Of a stretch of 64,000 nucleotides of DNA, positions 9,898 through 20,000 are shown one piece after another. A model generated the notes under the pieces. It did no database searches and was not told where the DNA came from. It worked only from the letters and a program-made list of their open reading frames with translations. Positions within the stretch are counted from its first letter, which is position 1, and every line of letters begins with the position of its first letter. The position numbers were made by a program, and so were the translations under genes. The stretch covers positions 4,724,001 to 4,788,000 of the forward strand of contig CATNEN010000039.1 in NCBI GenBank assembly GCA_950097015.1. Reading direction: 5' to 3'. The DNA is from Macrostomum hystrix. Lineage: Eukaryota > Platyhelminthes > Macrostomidae.

Positions 9898-10737
9898 TCT
9901 GTTTTTAACAATAACTCAACCTGTAGTACATTTTTTCACTTCTGGAATCGTCAAAATGGTTCCTGTACTTATTTGCACAGTAAAGGGAATATTAGAAACT
10001 CCAAACTAAAGCAAGCATAATTTCACTCATGCTGTATCCATAAAATCATGCTAATCATTTAACTACCAAATTAGAAGCTCAAAATGGAGAAAAAAGTAGT
10101 GTCGTTTTTTGTCATGTGCCATTGATCGTGATTGCAATCACCAAGATACTCGTAATTTTCTATGTTCGAAAAGTTCTGTTTTTGCGAGTTTAACACATTT
10201 TTTTAAACGTCTAAACTTTTCTAGCAAAGTTGCATAAAATATTTGATATTATACGAGCTATTAGCTAAAATCCTAAGCGCTGACTGTGTAAAGCAATAAG
10301 TCAACGTTAATGAACCTAAAATTGTCTAAGGCTTCTAAGAAAAATTCACTAGCATTCATGAGGCTTTTCACGAAGCGATTCCAGAACCAGAATTATACAA
10401 GAAAAATAGCGTTATAACTAATGACTGTTAATAACACGATAAAGCAAGAAGATTCGATTTTATACGATTTTTAGCCACTTTTATTATTATAGTCAATCTT
10501 TCTCAAAAGTTTCTGAATATCTCTCGACTATTTCTCATCTAGGTGCTGAAAAGTTATAATTGACAAAATGGTTCTGGTTCTGGAATCGGCACCGACAGTA
10601 CGAAAAGCCTACTTGACATCGTTCAAGCAATCGCTAATAATTTACTAATTTACTGCTTTCGTTCCGTTTCGTTTTTCATAATGTATCTAATGGCGTTTCG
10701 TTTCGGGCTCAAATGCTTTTCGTAATCTCGTTCACTG
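9898..10737. other. 3' noncoding region of recombinase element
   Basis: AT-rich sequence between the stop codon and the 66-bp array. No ORF, RNA gene or clear repeat seen. GGTTCTGGTTCTGGAATCG at about 10570 resembles text near 9940 and 10380 (a CCAGAACC/TCTGGAATCG theme), hinting at an old internal duplication. Confidence 0.35.
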
Positions 10738-11735
10738 GTTCTTTAATGTTTCATTATATTTCATCATGTATTGAGCTCTAATTTTTGCGTCATCTCAATC
10801 ACAGTTCTTTAATGTTTAATTATATTTCATCATGTATTGAGCTCTAATTTTTGCGTTATCTCAATCACAGTTCTTTAATGTTTCATTATATTTCATCATG
10901 TATTGAGCTCTAATTTTTGCGTCATCTCAATCACAGTTCTTTAATGTTTCATTATATTTCATCATGTATTGAGCTCTAATTTTTGCGTCATCTCAATCAC
11001 AGTTCTTTAATGTTTCATTATATTTCATCATGTATTGAGCTCTAATTTTTGCGTCATCTCAATCACAGTTCTTTAATGTTTCATTATATTTCATCATGTA
11101 TTGAGCTCTAATTTTTGCGTCATCTCAATCACAGTTCTTTAATGTTTCATTATATTTCATCATGTATTGAGCTCTAATTTTGCGTCATCTCAATCACAGT
11201 TCTTTAATGTTTCATTATATTTCATCATGTATTGAGCTCTAATTTTGCGTCATCTCAATCACAGTTCTTTAATGTTTCATTATATTTCATCATGTATTGA
11301 GCTCTAATTTTTGCGTCATCTCAATCACAGTTCTTTAATGTTTCATTATATTTCATCATGTATTGAGCTCTAATTTTTGCGTCATCTCAATCACAGTTCT
11401 TTAATGTTTCATTATATTTCATCATGTATTGAGCTCTAATTTTTGCGTCATCTCAATCACAGTTCTTTAATGTTTCATTATATTTCATCATGTATTGAGC
11501 TCTAATTTTTGCGTTATCTCAATCACAGTTCTTTAATGTTTCATTATATTTCATCATGTATTGAGCTCTAATTTTTGCGTCATCTCAATCACAGTTCTTT
11601 AATGTTTCATTATATTTCATCATGTATTGAGCTCTAATTTTTGCGTCATCTCAATCACAGTTCTTTAATGTTTCATTATATTTCATCATGTATTGAGCTC
11701 TAATTTTTGCGTCATCTCAATCACAGTTCTTTAAT
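10738..11735. repeat. 66-bp tandem array, about 15 copies
   Basis: Unit of about 66 bp containing TTCTTTAATGTTTCATTATA and TTGAGCTCTAATTTTTGCGT. Nearly identical copies differ mainly by one T in a homopolymer and by GTCATC versus GTTATC. Lies in the 3' half of the recombinase element. Confidence 0.9.
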
Positions 11736-11864
11736 TTTAATATATCTTTAATCTTTAATATATCATTTCTTCGAAAGCAACAATTCTTTTGTGTTGCAAA
11801 TTAATTTGAGCCTCTGTCTGAGTAACTATTTTCTACATGTTTTTTTATTTATTTTATTTCAAGC

Positions 11865-12055
11865 TTTCTAACGGCGTTAATACATGACTAAGTGTATTCT
11901 TGCACAGAAATGACGACTGCACAATGTGTCAAATCTGACGGCTGTGCTTTTCAATGGCGTTAAATTATGACGAAATGTATTCTTGCACAGAAATGACGAC
12001 TGCACAATGTGTCAAATCTGACGGCTGTGCTTTTTATAGGGGTTGAAGCCTGACA
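11865..12055. repeat. two-copy subterminal repeat rich in TGACG
   Basis: Two copies of a unit of about 88 bp with TTCTTGCACAGAAATGACGA and GTGTCAAATCTGACGGCTGT. Similar TGACGGCT text occurs near the left end at 4310. Subterminal repeats of this kind are often recombinase or transposase binding sites; that role is inferred. Confidence 0.7.
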
Positions 12056-12437
12056 GGCCAAGTTTTGTAAATGTATGCACAGAATTATCTTTCATTCTAT
12101 ATAGCTTTAAATATTTTTTTCTGTGAGTTACCTCTAGAATATCATTTCGTTAAAATCCGACTGTATAGAAGGTTTTTTATTCACAAAAATTTCTTACGAA
12201 TAGTCTAATTAAGTTATTAACAATGAATGGCGATGTCACGGATAAATCATAATGAGTGCAGATATGACGTGAGAGTTGCAGCTGGAATTGGACGAAACTG
12301 ATCTTTTTGACAAAATGAAAGTGCAACAGTCATTTTTGCTGTGTCATGAGCTAATTCAAAATGAATCTCATAAGGATACACACTCGTCATTTTTTAATAT
12401 TTATGTCATGTCATTTTTCGGATATTCGTCATAAACG

Positions 12438-12444
12438 AACCCCT
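12438..12444 (+). repeat. right flanking direct repeat AACCCCT
   Basis: Second copy of the 7-bp direct repeat that brackets the recombinase element. It continues directly into carboxypeptidase coding sequence (CCC TGC TCG, Pro-Cys-Ser). Confidence 0.85.
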
Positions 12445-14010
12445 GCTCGGACACGTTCAGGGGAACGGCAGCCTTCACCGAGCCTGAGACCAGGGCGGTG
12501 CGAGACAAATTGCTCAGCGTCCGGCTAAGGACCATCTCCTTCATCACAATGCACTCCTACGGCCAGTACTGGATGGCCCCCTACGGGTGAGACAAGCTTG
12601 GCATGACTATTATAGCAGCCAACGAGCAGCCTCTCACTGTGCCTCTCACTGTGCCTTCCTGTCAGTAACTATTGCACTGAGGACAAACATGTGAAGCAAA
12701 AATGTGTCAGTTTTATAGGCCTAGACAGGAAAGTAGAGGTAAAAAAATAATTACATTTTCTAATAGAAAAAGTGGAAACTCAGAGAGCAGAATGAAATTC
12801 CACGTGTTAATTAGCGGGCAAGGAAATGAGTATGCATTACAGTGCATTAACTAATAATAGGCCAGCATCGAATATACAGACGGTGCTGTATTAAACAGTA
12901 AAGTGGTAACAACATGCTAATATACGGGTATATCGGCACACAGGCATACTTCCATATTTAGCATGGGATTTAAAGATGCAGGTTCACAATGAAGATCTGG
13001 GAAAAATTACTGTTTAGAATGAGTATCTAGGAGTGGCTCGGAATCTAGGAGAGTCTATTTTAGGCTTAGAATCGGGATCTGTATAGCCTTAGAATGGGGA
13101 TCTGGGATTGGCTCAGAATGGGGATCTGGAAGTGACACAGAATGGGGGCCTGTTTGAGGCTCAGAATGGGGGATCTGGGAGTAGCTGAGAATGGGGATCT
13201 GGTTAAGGCTCAAAATGGGGATCTGGTTAAGGCTCAGAATGGGGATCTGGTTAAGGCTTAGAATGGGGATCTGGTTAAGGCCAGAATGGGGATCTGGGAG
13301 TAGCTGAGAATGGGGATCTGGGAGTAGCTGAGAATGGGGATCTGGGGGATCTGGGAGTAGCTGAGAATGGGGATCTGGGAGTAGCTGAGAATGGGGATCA
13401 GGGAGTAGCTGAGAATGGGGATCAGGGAGTAGCTGAGAATGGGGATCTGGGAGTAGCTGAGAATGGGGATCAGGGAGTAGCTGAGAATGGGGATCAGGGA
13501 GTAGCTGAGAATGGGGATCTGGGAGTAGCTGAGAATGGGGATCAGGGAGTAGCTGAGAATGGGGATCAGGGAGTAGCTGAGAATGGGGATCTGGGAGTAG
13601 CTGATAATGGGGATCTGGGAGTGGCCCAGAATGGGGATCGAGGAGTGTTTTTAATAAGGATCTGGATACCCGCCGATTCCCTACGCAGGTACGCGTACAA
13701 CGTGAACGTGGACAACTATGTGCAGATGATGCGCCCGGTGCAGGCCGCGGCAGACAAACTCAAGTCGCTGGGGCGCACCTACAAGATTGGCAACTCGGCC
13801 ACCGTCACCTACCCGGCCGCCGGAGCCTCTGATGATTTCGCCGCCAGCGTCGGGGTCCCATACGCGCACACCATTGAGCTGCCCGACACTGGCCAGAGCG
13901 GCTTCGTGCTGCCCCAGAGTGAAATACCACGAGTCGGGCTGGAGACTCTGGAGGCTCTGAAGGCCTACGTGGGCTATGTGGCCAACGCCAACATGCCAAG
14001 GGAGGCCTGA
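12445..14010 (+). CDS. M14A metallocarboxypeptidase, 3' portion of disrupted gene
   Basis: Continuation of the gene begun at 451. 12445-12586 is the rest of the split exon and 13689-14010 is the last exon, joined in phase across a 1.1-kb intron. It encodes the third zinc ligand (TMHSYGQYW), the substrate-closing Tyr (VTYPAAG) and the catalytic Glu (HTIELPDTGQSGFVLP). At the position that sets specificity in pancreatic enzymes (residue 255 numbering) the motif reads GASDDF. This Asp is typical of carboxypeptidase B, so basic C-terminal residues are the likely substrate. The stop codon is TGA at 14008. The portion is cut off from its start by the insertion at 4025-12437. Confidence 0.9.
13060..13625. 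repeat. 24-bp intronic minisatellite
   Basis: About twenty copies of a 24-bp unit, GAGTAGCTGAGAATGGGGAT plus CTGG or CAGG, in the last carboxypeptidase intron. It decays toward the left into GGGGATCTGG-containing units of variable length. Confidence 0.85.
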
Positions 14011-14017
14011 CTGAGAG

Positions 14018-14310
14018 ATGGCAATTAGCTGGGAGATGGCAATTAGCTGGGAGATGGCAATTAGCTGGGAGATTAGCTGGGAGATGGCAATTAGCTGGGA
14101 GATGGCAATTAGCTGGGAGATGGCAATTAGCTGGGAGATGGCAATTAGCTGGGAGATGGCAATTAGCTGGGAGATGGCAATTAGCTGGGAGATGGCAATT
14201 AGCTGGGAGATGGCAATTAGCTGGGAGATGGCAATTAGCTGGGAGATGGCAATTAGCTGGGAGATTAGCTGGGAGATTAGCTGGGAGATGGCAATTAGCT
14301 GGGAGATGTA
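14018..14310. repeat. 18-bp minisatellite in the 3' UTR
   Basis: About sixteen copies of GAGATGGCAATTAGCTGG, some shortened to 11 bp. The array starts seven bases after the carboxypeptidase stop codon and precedes the polyadenylation signal, so it should be transcribed as 3' UTR. Confidence 0.9.
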
Positions 14311-14336
14311 ACTTGGCCCATTAAGTGGACTTAGCC

Positions 14337-14342
14337 AATAAA
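14337..14342 (+). promoter_or_regulatory. polyadenylation signal AATAAA
   Basis: Canonical AATAAA about 330 bases after the carboxypeptidase stop, just past the 18-bp array. Probable mRNA end for this gene. Confidence 0.6.
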
Positions 14343-14960
14343 TGAGAATTAGCACAGATTTGTGAGATACCTTATAGAAGCGGTTTAAGAGACACTGTTT
14401 GTGAGTGCTCGAGAATTTCGCTTGGTTTTAACAATTTGTTCATTAATTACTATTTATATGATGGTGAAATGTTGTTCTAAATTATTTCTCCATTATGCTT
14501 TTGGTTGTGACCAAAATGTTGTGCAAATAGTTTTAATTTTTCCAGCCCGTAAAATAGACACAAATGCTTTGTGTGTGTACTTTTTCTCACTCACTAAAAA
14601 AATATTTTTAAAAAATTAGGAGCAGAAAATGCAAAAAACATTAACAAATTGAAAAAGAAAAACTTCGCACTTTCAAAATCTACACAGCCGTTAGTGATAT
14701 CTATTTAAAAATAGTTCGCAGAATAATAAAGATTAATAACCAAAAATGTTCACGCACTGAACTGTATTGATAAACTGTAAAACATAATATCGCAATTATT
14801 GATTTCCGATTAATAGTGAAAGAATAAGTAGGTTAATAATAGTGACTATGTTATTTATAAAGGTTGTAGATACGCATTGCAAAGGCGCAGACAATGCTTG
14901 TGGCTGGTGTGTAACTGATTGACAGGCTTATTGCACTAGAGGGTGCAAACTTAAGGCGAC
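14343..14960. other. AT-rich intergenic spacer
   Basis: No supportable gene. Short open frames here lack coding composition and recognisable motifs. Confidence 0.5.
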
Positions 14961-15415
14961 GGTTGACAGGTAGACAGGAAGGTTGACAGGTAGACAGGAA
15001 GGTTGAAAAGTAGACAGGAAGGTTGACAGGTAGACAGGAAGGTTGACAGGTAGACAGGAAGGTTGACAGGTAGACAGGAAGGTTGACAGGTAGACAGGAA
15101 GGTTGACAGGTAGACAGGAAGGTTGACAGGTAGACAGGAAGGTTGACAGGTAGACAGGAAGGTTGACAGGTAGACAGGAAGGTTGACAGGTAGACAGGAA
15201 GGTTGACAGGTAGACAGGAAGGTTGACAGGTAGACAGGAAGGTTGACAGGTAGACAGGAAGGTTGACAGGTAGACAGGAAGGTTGACAGGTAGACAGGAA
15301 GGTTGACAGGTAGACAGGAAGGTTGACAGGTAGACAGGAAGGTTGACAGGTAGACAGGAAGGTTGACAAGTAGACAGGAAGGTTGACAGGTAGACAGGTA
15401 GGTTGACAGGTAGAT
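14961..15415. repeat. 20-bp intergenic minisatellite, about 22 copies
   Basis: Very homogeneous array of GGTTGACAGGTAGACAGGAA with only a few single-base variants. Open frames on the minus strand across it are produced by the repeat. Confidence 0.95.
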
Positions 15416-15794
15416 AAGACAGTTGGAGAGATGGAGACAGTTGAGAGATGGAGATGAGATCAAGCATGCTCATCAATCGCAACCTGATTTGCTACATGGA
15501 ACACTGCAGTCGGTGAAAGCACTTTAGAGGGTAATTTGTGATAAATACATGAAAAAGGTGAAATGTTTTATTATTTAACATGCAGTGTCCGCTGATCATT
15601 AAATTCCTTTGTGCGGTACAGTTTTGGTACCTGAACTGACTGAAGGAATGTAATCAAAGCACTATTGAAAGAGATCTAAAATTAGATCACCCAGAAAAGT
15701 TTGTAAGAACAATCTAAGAACAGTCAGACTTTAATACTATAATAGAATATAGTGCAATAAAATTGTCCTGACACAAACAAATATACTATAGCAA

Positions 15795-16045
15795 GGTAGA
15801 TACGTTGATAAATTGGTAGACTGGTAAGTGGATAGGAAGGTAGATAAGTAGATAGATTGGTAGGCTGGTAGGCGGATAGGAAGGTAGATAAGTAGATAGA
15901 TTGGTAGGCTGGTAGGCGGATAGGAAGGTAGATAAGTAGATAGATTGGTAGGCTGGTAGGCGGATAGTAAGGCAGATAAGTAGATAAATTGGTAGACTGG
16001 TGAGTGGATAGGAAGGTAGACGAGTAGATGGATTGGTAGACAGGG
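15795..16045. repeat. 44-bp intergenic minisatellite
   Basis: About five copies of a 44-bp unit built from GGTAGATAAGTAGATAGATT and GGTAGGCTGGTAGGCGGATA. It resembles the 20-bp array at 14961 in GGTAG/TAGA content but has a different unit. Confidence 0.85.
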
Positions 16046-16119
16046 GTGGCTTGGTTGGGAGCAAATATTAACATGCATAACAATTTAACTTACGGAAGAC
16101 ACAAATAGGATCTATTAGC

Positions 16120-17035
16120 GAAATTCCAACCCTAGAATGCTATCTCCGAAATCTCCGCCTATCCCAGAATGCTAGCCAGTTCAAAAATCTTACCCCACGA
16201 ATGTTTGTCTCAAAATCTCACCCCTAGAATGTTTTTTATAAAAATCTCACCCCAATCATTTTATCATCGAAATCTCACCCCTGGAATGTTAGTCACGAAA
16301 TCTCACCCCTGAAGTAGCTCGTATTTGCCTCTTAATCTCACCACCAGAATGCTGGCCAGTTCAGAAATCTCACCCCTAGAATGTTTTTATCAAAATCTCA
16401 CCCCAATCATTTTATCATCGAAATCTCACCCCTGGAATGTTAGTCACGAAATCTCACCCCTGAAGTAGCTCGTATTTGCCTCTTAATCTCACCACCAGAA
16501 TGCTGGCCAGTTCAGAAATCTCACCCCTAGAATGTTTTTATCAAAATCTCACCCCAATCATTTTATCATCGAAATCTCACCCCTGGAATGTTAGTCACGA
16601 AATCTCACCCCTGAAGTAGCTCGTATTTGCCTCTTAATCTCACCACCAGAATGCTGGCCAGTTCAGAAATCTCACCCCTAGAATGTTTTTATCAAAATCT
16701 CACCCCAAGATTTTTTCATCGAAATCTCACCCCTGGAATGTTAGTCACGAAATCTCACCACTATAATGTTAGTCATGAAATCTCACTCCTGGAATGTTTT
16801 TATCAAAATCTCACCCCAAGATTTTTTCATCGAAATCTCACCCCTGGAATGTTAGTCACGAAATCTCACCACTATAATGTTAGTCATGAAATCTCACCCC
16901 CGGAATGTTTTTATCAAAATCTCACCCCAAGAATTTTTCATCGAAATCCCCCCTGGAATGTTAGTCATGAAATCTCCCTGGAATGTCATGAAATCTCACC
17001 CTTAGAATGTTTTGTTCTGAATTCTCACTCCTAGC
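16120..17035. repeat. higher-order minisatellite built on AAATCTCACCCC
   Basis: Short units (AAATCTCACCCCTGGAATGT and relatives) are organised into a higher-order unit of about 151 bp. That unit repeats at about 16226, 16377, 16528 and 16679, then decays. It ends about 60 bp past the stop of the RUN-domain gene, which is read from the other strand. Confidence 0.85.
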
Positions 17036-17098
17036 ACCCCTGCTATAAAAAAGGCTCGCTTAGAGAAACTGAGAGATGCGCTTCCGTAAAAGCGAGTC

Positions 17099-20000
17099 TC
17101 ACAGCCGCTCAGCAGCGGGCAGTGACGCAGAGGACTTGGGCCTGGGCAGTCTACTAGCAGAGGCGGAGCGCAGCTTAGAATTGCGAGATTTCTTCCTAGG
17201 CGCACAGATGGCAGCTGCAGGCCAGGTGCGCTGAGCAGTGCCAGTCAGCTGATCCAAACAGCGGTTCACTGTTGCTAGGCAACCAGCAGCGGCTTTGGCA
17301 ACACTTCTCAGCGCAGCGCTGGGTCGGTAGTGCCGTTTTAAAAGTGCATCGCTTGAGCAGAGCCGCTTCAGCCAAGCTGACAGAATGCCGGCGCTGCATG
17401 GGAATTCAGTGGGATATCATTACATTCAGCTCTTGCGACAATGGACGCTGCAACAAAACCTAGAAAACTGGCAAACTCACTTCAGGCAGGCCACCGCGAA
17501 GGCGTCGAACTTCGGCTGATCCGCGGCAGCCAGCTTGCCATTGCTGGCGGTTAGCTGGCGCACAATGCTTAACAGCTTCTGATTGATAGGGCCTGGACAA
17601 TGTTAGAAGAATAATTACTTTCATGAAAATTTACTTTAAGACTTTTTGAGCTCTATTGGGATCTATTTCATTCCCGTAGCGAATACGAATGTAGAGAGTT
17701 GTAAAATACGTTTTTACTTAACGCGCTACTTAAAGTAATGTCACAAGGAAACCTTAGCTATAATGTTTAATCTATTTTTAGGAATGAGTCATGCGCTATT
17801 TTTAGAAACAAGTCATGTGACATGAAACCGGAGAACCGGTTCTTGACAGCTGTGTTTGCTTGAATTCCAAATATGGTAAAGCAAACAATTATGACTCATC
17901 GGGTTCTGCGTCTGTGTTTGCACTGTATTCCAAATATGGTAAAAACTCACAATCATGACTCACTAAACAAATATGTGTGACCTAAGTAAACACCCGGTAG
18001 TAGAACCGGTTTTTCCCCAAGGTTTTGCTATAAATACAAGCGAAAATCCGAGCTAAAAATTCAGACTCGGAGCGGTCCACCGGACTTCAAAACACCTTAC
18101 GAAGAAGAGGACTCATCTCTGAGGGAAAGACAAGTGGTAAGCGCTTTATTAGACAGAGTTATTTATTGCTAGCAATAGTTGTTGAATTGAACTAAGTTTA
18201 CGAGAGCCACATATCGTCGATACATTTGAGAAAGGCCTCCTTGTTTCCTAGGATACATTCCTAGAGGATTATTGATTGATTTGAATTGAGTTATCCGTTA
18301 TCTTTCGGAGGTAACGAAGAAGACGCCCTTCAGGAGGACCTACTAGAGATATACAAGAGAGATTTCAATTGTTCACTAGGGCGCACGTTTCTATTGTGAA
18401 TTCCGAGCTCGAGGAAACCGAAAAGTAATCTGATTCGCTCTCGTCATTTATTGGCCAACAGACAAACTCAAGCAGCTACCAGGAAGACAAAGAAGACAAG
18501 ACTACAAAGACTCAAGAAGCAACAGAACCAATACTTCACGGTCGACCAGCACAAGAAGAAGAACCGCCGGCTATCGAAAACCAAAGACTACAAACAACTC
18601 ACTATCAAGGAAGAAGAAGAAACTGCAGTAAGTGTCACGTGACTGTTATAAATTCCTAGGCAATTGTTCCCCATTGTCTAGAAGTGGGAGTTTCGTGTGT
18701 CTGATCAACACGCAAAACTCTTCAACTGGTGATCTCGCCCAGGCCCTGCAATCAAGCCCAGGCCGAGATACAAAACATTTTTTGCGGTACCCCTTTCGAA
18801 TTGTTTTAACAAAAAAAAAAAGGAAAAAAAAAATTTTTGCAACTTATTAATTTTGCTTTTGATTTAAAATAATCCACCGTTTCATAAAAATTTTGTTGCG
18901 TCATCCCTCTGAAAAATTTTGCTGTCCCTACCGGATATTGTTTGCACATAAGCCACACGCGTCACTTCGCTCTATTGTTTGCACATCTGGGAATCGCGCG
19001 ACTGAACTCACCGGCTCACATTTCAATAACCCCTTTTCAGCGTTAAAAGCGGCATACGTTCCCTGCCTTGTATAAATTTTTCTCCCTTGTCCTGAGTAAA
19101 TAATTCCTCTGTGTAAACCATTTTCAATTTGCTGATACACACGCACACGCACACACACACACACTTTTTATTCACACTAAATCTTGTCAGAGAAGTCAAT
19201 CTGGACGAACCCTTGAACATCGATCCAGAACTTGAATTATTTCCGTTCCCAGTTGCGAATATGGCACGAAGAAACTATCAGGTCCATCGTGACATTAAGG
19301 AAACGGTCGGAATGTATACAATGGATAAAGATTTCAACACATTCATTGATCACTTTGATTTGGTCTCACGCGAATATGGATTACAGAATGCAGAGAAAGC
19401 ACTCCTCCTACCTCCACTGTTACAAGGAACAGCTCGAGAAATCTATGGAAAATTGACAGCTGCAGTACAACAAGATTATCAAGCTCTAGTTACCCAACTG
19501 AGAGCACAATTCGCACGATGTGGAACAAACAGATCGGTACTCCTTCATAAACTTCATAATCGAAAAATGAGTCCCACTGAGAGTTTTCTCACCTTTGTTG
19601 ATGACATCCGTAAGATCATCAAAGCATTACATCAGCCTCCACCATTGGATCAAGGAGCTCAACCTATAGGACCTGCCGAATCAGCTGCACGAGAAAGACA
19701 ACGTCTTGAAGACCGGGAACAAAGTTTAATACTTCATGTGATTAACAACGCACAGCCTACTTTGCGAGATAGACTGCTGAGAGAAACTATTAACACAGAG
19801 GAACAATTGCTCCGTTGTGGAATGCAATGGGAAGCTAGCGCACCTCTTATGACTACTCATAATAGTGACACGACACAACTAGCAGAACAATTAAGCAAAC
19901 TCATGCAGCAACACCAAACTTCTGCTATTGTACCACAGCAGCAGAGATATTCCTATCCACAACCACAACAGAGATACTTGCACACATCAACTTGTTACAC

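Larger units (their letters stand above)
4025..12437 (+). mobile_element. tyrosine-recombinase/PWWP mobile element (Crypton-like), 8.4 kb
   Basis: The boundaries come from the 7-bp direct repeat AACCCCT and from the split carboxypeptidase exon. The ends carry a short imperfect inverted repeat: CGTTTCTGACGA at 4031-4042 and, read from the right end, CGTTTATGACGA at 12426-12437. Seven extra bases (AAAGGTA, less one) precede it on the left. Both subterminal regions are rich in TGACG/CGTCA strings. Inside are an AT-rich leader, an 11-copy 57-bp array, one long protein gene (6562-9897), a 15-copy 66-bp array and a two-copy 90-bp repeat. No reverse transcriptase or DDE transposase is visible. A lone tyrosine recombinase-like ORF with short direct repeats at the ends fits the Crypton group by analogy, but the PWWP fusion and large size are atypical as far as I know. 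Confidence 0.75.

Noticed and set aside
4029-12459. Recombinase element as a simple intron (donor GTACGT at 4029, acceptor TTCAG at 12459)
   Set aside because: An in-frame TAA at 4024-4026 precedes the donor, and splicing there would drop conserved codons; insertion with a direct repeat explains the sequence better.
14851-15482. Three overlapping minus-strand frames (SCLPVNLPVYLSTFL repeats)
   Set aside because: Reading of a 20-bp array in all three frames; not coding.
17076-17231. Plus-strand first exon starting MRFRKSESHSRS
   Set aside because: Overlaps the last exon of the RUN-domain gene on the other strand, whose joins are supported by phase and domain match; no continuation on the plus strand.
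18451-18642. 63-codon basic frame in each LTR
   Set aside because: Starts at TTG, not ATG, and spans a strong splice donor; more likely part of a leader exon.
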